Part shown: positions 5,053 to 5,063 of the stretch, piece by piece
Layout: each line of letters opens with the position of its first letter
Position numbering within the stretch: the stretch's first letter is position 1
NCBI GenBank assembly: GCA_947304475.1
Contig: CAMZBE010000117.1
Span: 1 to 5,063 of the forward strand
Length of the DNA stretch: 5,063 bases
Direction of reading: 5' to 3'
Origin: an uncultured Clostridia bacterium
GTDB taxonomy: Bacteria; Bacillota; Clostridia; Oscillospirales; CAG-272
Translations under genes and position numbers: made by a program
The notes under the pieces: generated by a model
Told to the model about the DNA's origin: nothing
The model's input: only the letters and a program-made list of their open reading frames with translations
The model's database searches: none

Positions 5053-5063
5053 GAAGCGCGTAA

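Noticed and set aside
1..5063. CRISPR array, insertion sequence, defence or phage module
   Set aside because: No spaced direct repeats, transposase, integrase or nuclease-helicase genes are present; the EEP protein is membrane-anchored and grouped with metabolic genes.

Overview
The window reads as chromosomal DNA from an uncultured, fairly GC-rich Firmicute, probably a gut Clostridia. This rests on GC-rich coding regions set against AT-rich gaps, near-consensus sigma-A promoters, AGGAGG-type ribosome binding sites, a ComEB-like dCMP deaminase, and a lipoprotein carrying paired CxxC repeats of a kind common in gut Clostridia. No finer taxonomic placement can be supported from the sequence alone.

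All five protein genes lie on the minus strand and are described here in transcription order, from high to low coordinates. At 4770-3496 there is a monocistronic gene for a PlsC-type acyltransferase that carries an extra zinc ribbon and C-terminal domain. It has a near-perfect promoter (4843-4815) and a clean intrinsic terminator (3463-3428). A second promoter (3394-3366) then drives a compact operon of three genes: dCMP deaminase (3314-2820), a membrane-anchored endonuclease/exonuclease/phosphatase (EEP) fold enzyme (2792-1698), and an SDR-family NADP oxidoreductase of the retinol-dehydrogenase-like type (1698-799). The last two genes share one base in TGATG, which points to translational coupling. 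The AT-rich gap 557-798 holds two inverted repeats and the promoter of a secreted lipoprotein (556-1) that runs off the left edge of the window.

The right end (about 4850-5063) faces the other way. A strong plus-strand promoter (4930-4958) is followed by a 5' hairpin, a stretch that looks like the acceptor 5' strand plus D-arm of a tRNA-Ser, and then, where an anticodon arm should be, a perfect 13-bp hairpin ending in a T-run. The most unusual signal in the window is here: a disrupted or intron-bearing tRNA-Ser, a small terminated RNA or attenuator, or an assembly artefact at the edge.

The genes have no obvious single joint pathway. The acyltransferase, the membrane-anchored phosphoesterase and the SDR loosely suggest lipid or envelope metabolism, while the deaminase serves thymidylate supply. 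No mobile element, CRISPR array, rRNA or defence system is visible.
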